Shown: piece after piece, positions 31,947-34,474 of the stretch
How positions within the stretch are numbered: the first letter of the stretch is position 1
How the letters are laid out: every line of letters begins with the position of its first letter
Notes under the pieces: generated by a model
Told to the model about the DNA's origin: nothing
The model's database searches: none
What the model saw: the letters and a program-made list of their open reading frames with translations, nothing else
Translations under genes and position numbers: made by a program
Origin: CAZAIO01 sp964485235
GTDB taxonomy: Bacteria > Chloroflexota > Dehalococcoidia > GIF9 > UBA5629
Reading direction: 5' to 3'
DNA: 34,474 bases
Assembly: GCA_964485235.1 (NCBI GenBank)
Contig: CAZAIO010000012.1
Span: forward strand, 1-34,474

Positions 31947-32741
31947 CTAAATAAAAATGCTGACAATCATCCAGACGGACGTGAGAAAAAGTATTATGGT
32001 AAAGTATATTTTGAGCGAAGGTGCTTTCACACGCGCGGATAAGCTGGAACCAAGACGCCCGCCAACAAATGCCGCCACCGCTAGTGGTAATGCGGCGAGG
32101 ATATTAAACGAGCTGCCTATTAAATGACCGGAGAGGCCAGCAATCGCGGTGATGGCCACCATTAGTGAAGAAGTCCCGATCGCGACTCGCATGGGAACGC
32201 GGCCAATTAAGACCATAGCAGGCAGCTTGAAGATACCTCCGGATACTCCAATCATACCGGCCACGAAACCTGCCGCCGCTGTTATCGGCATCAGACCGGG
32301 TAGATGCACAACATAGTGATTGTCTCCCATTTTACGGTTCCAATAGCCCCAACCGTGTGATGTAGTGGCTTCCTTTTCTATCGCTGGCCTTAGCATAAGG
32401 ATGCTGGCAATAATGAGTACCACCGCAAAGATAATCTTGAGTACTGTGGCGTCTATTGCATTTGCCAGGAAACCACCCACAAATGCCAATGCTATAGTAG
32501 GCGGCTCGATAATCAGGGCCAGCTTCCAGTCGATGGTTCGGCGACGGCGGTAGATAATGGCGGCCGAAAGTGATGTAGCCACAATAACAAACAGGCTAGT
32601 GGTTGCCGCGTCGTGAATTGCCATCCCCAGCGCCACGAGAATGGGAACATAAAGAGAGCCGCCACCCTGGCCGACCATTGAGAAGGCTATTGATACGGCC
32701 AAGATAGCGATAACTCCTATGAGAACGGATGTAATTGTCAT
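31947..32741 (-). CDS. TauE/SafE-type membrane permease
   Basis: A 264-residue protein with about eight membrane helices in two inverted halves. Half signatures: SMVGQGGGSLYVPILVALG near the N-terminus and VAGMIGVSGGIFKLPAMVLI after the central loop. Family members move sulfite, sulfonates or other organosulfur anions out of or into cells. ATG at 32741 has AGGAT upstream. It is the last gene of arsR-fmdE-tauE, 40 bases after fmdE. Confidence 0.9.
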   Translation of the reverse strand: MTITSVLIGVIAILAVSIAFSMVGQGGGSLYVPILVALGMAIHDAATTSLFVIVATSLSAAIIYRRRRTIDWKLALIIEPPTIALAFVGGFLANAIDATVLKIIFAVVLIIASILMLRPAIEKEATTSHGWGYWNRKMGDNHYVVHLPGLMPITAAAGFVAGMIGVSGGIFKLPAMVLIGRVPMRVAIGTSSLMVAITAIAGLSGHLIGSSFNILAALPLAVAAFVGGRLGSSLSARVKAPSLKIYFTIILFLTSVWMIVSIFI

Positions 32742-32781
32742 ATGTTGTTATCCTGAGAACGGATATGTAACGTTCCCGTCT

Positions 32782-33375
32782 TTAATTCTTGTAGCCGGAG
32801 CATGGTATGCAGTGAGGCTCGTTATTGACCAGACGTACATACCTCTCAAAAACATACTCGCCGCACTTGACGCATTTGACCTTGTTGAATGAGCCCTTTA
32901 CCGGCGTAAATTTGTAGTCCGGAAGTCTCTCTATTTTAAAGACCTTCTCATCCGGCTGAGCATCCACCCAGCTTAGCGCTTTTTCGGTTACCTCGGATGG
33001 TATTTGAGAGGGTTCAATCCCCTTCTTTCTGAGAGCAAAGAATTCTACCTTCCCAAACTCATCTATGAACTCCAGAGTAAGTGACAGGCGGATTGCTCCC
33101 TTCTTCGGATGGTAGAAAGTGGCCGCCAGCTTGCCCCAGAAAGTTTTCTCCATTAGCGACTTGCCATAGGTAGCCCCGGTAGCTATTTGAATACCGTCCA
33201 TGAGGCAAGTCTGTGGATGACCAACCCCAAGCTCAGGTATGACATAGAATCCATGGTCCTTCTCGTGTTCTACGCCGAGCTCCTGCATGGCTCGCTTTGC
33301 CATACGATAACCCAACGGCATGAATGGACAACGATGCCCGTGAAACTCCCAGGCCCATTCCGGTACAGTGTTCAT
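32782..33375 (-). CDS. FmdE-family protein with C-terminal zinc ribbon
   Basis: A 197-residue protein. The FmdE domain shows FHGHRCPFMPLGYR (His12, His14, Cys16) and C57-x2-DGIQIATGATYGK. The C-terminus is a zinc ribbon, Cys168-x2-Cys171 and Cys189-x2-Cys192. FmdE is named for formylmethanofuran dehydrogenase subunit E, but bacterial members occur without that pathway and probably bind a metal or a metallo-cofactor. ATG at 33375 follows GAGGAGGA. It lies between arsR and tauE in one operon, so it should be induced by the ArsR effector. Confidence 0.9.
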   Translation of the reverse strand: MNTVPEWAWEFHGHRCPFMPLGYRMAKRAMQELGVEHEKDHGFYVIPELGVGHPQTCLMDGIQIATGATYGKSLMEKTFWGKLAATFYHPKKGAIRLSLTLEFIDEFGKVEFFALRKKGIEPSQIPSEVTEKALSWVDAQPDEKVFKIERLPDYKFTPVKGSFNKVKCVKCGEYVFERYVRLVNNEPHCIPCSGYKN

Positions 33376-33422
33376 TTGAATTCCTCCTCATTCGAATTTA
33401 TCAACCAAGCTATGTAATGGCG

Positions 33423-33803
33423 TCAAGAAGTTCCTGTCGATAAAGGGTTCTTACACGCCTTGCCGGTACAACTAGGACCAACCCGCTCCGCCTTTTGCAA
33501 TCGCTCTTTATCTAAAGCAGCCACCTTGTTGTCCTTGAGAGCTTTTCTGGCTGCTTCTATCAGATTTGAAAGGTAGTCCTTTGTTTCAGTTTCGATTGAA
33601 TATAAAGACCAGAGTCCATCTTTCCTTTGTTTTAGGAAACCGGCTTCGTAGAGAGCTGTTAAGCCACGCGATGTTTTTGATTGTGATGTCTGTAACGCCT
33701 GCATGACCTCACAAACACAGCACTCACGCTCCAGAATCAAATTGAGTATGCGGAGCCTGGTTTCATCAGATAATGTTTTGAAAGCCTTCAACGCTTCTCT
33801 CAT
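33423..33803 (-). CDS. arsR: ArsR-family metalloregulator
   Basis: A 126-residue winged-helix repressor. Helix EALKAFKTLSDETRLRILNL, then the metal site ECCVCEVM with Cys28, Cys29 and Cys31, similar to the ELCVCDL arsenite site of ArsR. The recognition helix is SQSKTSRGLTALYEAGFLKQRKDG. A Cys pair in the tail (SCTGKACKNP) may add ligands. I start at ATG 33803: upstream in-frame codons lie in the operator and promoter, and this start is ~35 bases past the expected transcription start. Likely autorepressor of arsR-fmdE-tauE; effector presumably As(III) or another soft metal/sulfur species. Confidence 0.9.
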   Translation of the reverse strand: MREALKAFKTLSDETRLRILNLILERECCVCEVMQALQTSQSKTSRGLTALYEAGFLKQRKDGLWSLYSIETETKDYLSNLIEAARKALKDNKVAALDKERLQKAERVGPSCTGKACKNPLSTGTS

Positions 33804-33821
33804 ATTGCCCGTCCAAACTGT

Positions 33822-33874
33822 ATGCATAATCATGCATATATGCATATTATATAACGAAAGCACAGCGTTGTCAA
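33822..33874 (-). promoter_or_regulatory. Promoter and ATGCAT operator of the arsR operon
   Basis: TTGACA (33869-33874), 17 bases, TATAAT (33846-33851): full consensus. Directly downstream are three ATGCAT copies at 33822, 33832 and 33840; the last two form the palindrome ATGCATATATGCAT (33832-33845). The operator covers the transcription start, as expected for an autorepressed ArsR gene. Confidence 0.85.
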
Positions 33875-33953
33875 AAATTTGTAGATGTGAAATTACAATG
33901 ATTAAGACGAACTGCGGAACAACCTGCATCCAGTTAATAAAGTTACTGCTCAA

Positions 33954-34474
33954 GCGAAGTGATGACTTTATTTACTATAGCTGTCGATTAGACACCTGTA
34001 ACTGCTGTATCGCTGGGATTGGCCTCTTCTTCTCAAAGAAGGCTCGAGGACTGTCCGGTAAGGCTTATGTCAACGGGTCTGCACCGACCATCAGAATATG
34101 TGGGGAAATACCGTTTTGAAAAGTCGAATTTTTACCTTTTATCAACGATTATGGATTTGTAGAGAATCGAACTGTAAGCAGTATGTAGTCAATCGGAAGC
34201 GGGGGTTGGACTTGGACCGGTGGTCCGGCTTTTAACGGAGAATATATCCTTTTGACATAATATATGATCTGTGGCCTGTATGCCCGGTTTATATTGGGGT
34301 AGGGGATACTGTATGCGGGTAATTCTCAATAAGAATATCCCTGTTCGGTATCACCCTGGTCTCAAAAATGGCTCGCCTTTTCCGCACCGAGGCGTTTAGT
34401 ACTCGATCAACGCCGGTGGGCCGCTGTGGCCGGCCACGCGAGCGACGGGGGTAGTCCGGTTGCGCTGGATAAAA
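33954..34474. other. Right-end gap with repeat copy E
   Basis: No gene accepted. The stretch to ~34250 holds nothing recognisable except GGACC-GGT-GGTCC near 34216. From 34277 to the edge it is repeat. Confidence 0.4.
34277..34474 (+). repeat. Dispersed repeat, copy E (cut by window end)
   Basis: The longest 5' part: R2 (TGCCCGGTTTATATTGGGGT, GGGGATACTGTATGCGGGTA, ATTCTCAATAAGAATATCCC, TGTTCGGTATCACCCTGGTC), then CCTTTTCCGCACCGAGGCGT, CGATCAACGCCGGTGGGCCG, GGCCACGCGAGCGACGGGGG and AGTCCGGTTGCGCTGGATAA. It shows that R2 and the core are parts of one unit. Confidence 0.8.

Noticed and set aside
34370..34474. Repeat core considered as a cobalamin-type riboswitch
   Set aside because: CCGG/CCACG-like pieces recall the B12 box, but the required order of conserved elements is absent on both strands and copies are not placed upstream of genes.
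1..34474. CRISPR array, tRNA, rRNA or transposase genes
   Set aside because: No regularly spaced direct repeats outside the coding 120-bp tandem repeat, no cloverleaf with a GTTCRA-type T-loop that closes, and no transposase or integrase motif in any frame.

Overview
The window looks like a chromosomal segment of a strictly anaerobic, environmental bacterium. The gene set fits a Dehalococcoidia-type Chloroflexota genome: a tungsten aldehyde:ferredoxin oxidoreductase with its own ferredoxin, a QueG-like Fe-S protein, a fumarate-reductase-type flavoprotein, FdhD, FmdE, a TRAP transporter and many Cys-rich small proteins. That assignment is inference from gene content, since no rRNA or tRNA gene is present. 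Most genes lie on the minus strand, spacing is loose, and long intergenic stretches are filled with a degenerate dispersed repeat.

Layout. 1-6.3 kb holds redox functions: a QueG-like gene cut by the left edge, the ferredoxin-AOR operon (minus), a cupin and a small winged-helix protein (plus), and an FAD-dependent fumarate-reductase-like enzyme (minus). 6.5-10.7 kb holds a lipoprotein built on the SAM hydroxide adenosyltransferase (DUF62) fold, an ammonium transporter, and an N-formylglutamate-amidohydrolase/C39-peptidase-like pair. 10.8-13.6 kb is an RNA-metabolism block: a DEAD-box helicase, two RRM proteins and a zinc-ribbon protein. 14-17.8 kb holds FdhD, then a cluster encoding DoxX, a frameshifted YHS domain, a short rubrerythrin-like protein and a DUF2231 membrane protein, then a duplicated-domain lipoprotein. 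18.6-22 kb is a dctP-dctQ-dctM TRAP operon behind a consensus promoter. 22.7-27.8 kb holds a B12-binding radical SAM enzyme, two further zinc-ribbon paralogues, the principal sigma factor and a 39-residue DnaJ-type zinc-finger protein. 28-31.7 kb holds small, hypothetical and coiled-coil proteins and an alpha/beta hydrolase. 31.9-33.9 kb is an arsR-fmdE-tauE operon with a consensus promoter and an ATGCAT-repeat operator.

Most notable observation. The three zinc-ribbon (zf-trcl type) genes at 13.2, 24.4 and 27.6 kb share one leader design. Each has a sigma-70-like promoter, a 5' element near TAGTTTAGGTTATWACRAGC, and a downstream arm that can pair with the bases joining the Shine-Dalgarno sequence to the start codon. 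The pairing is a perfect 10 bp in the first gene, is kept by three G:U pairs in the second, and by a compensated A-U to G-C change in the third. This looks like an undescribed cis-acting RNA switch, possibly a thermosensor or autoregulatory leader.

Second, a family of intergenic repeats, nearly all in plus orientation, occurs in at least five recognisable core copies plus several fragments. Its core is GGCCACGCGAGCGACGGG followed by AGTCCGGTTGCGCTGG. Several copies stay open in one reading frame (GHASDGGSPVAL), so it may be a decayed small gene or a mobile repeat.
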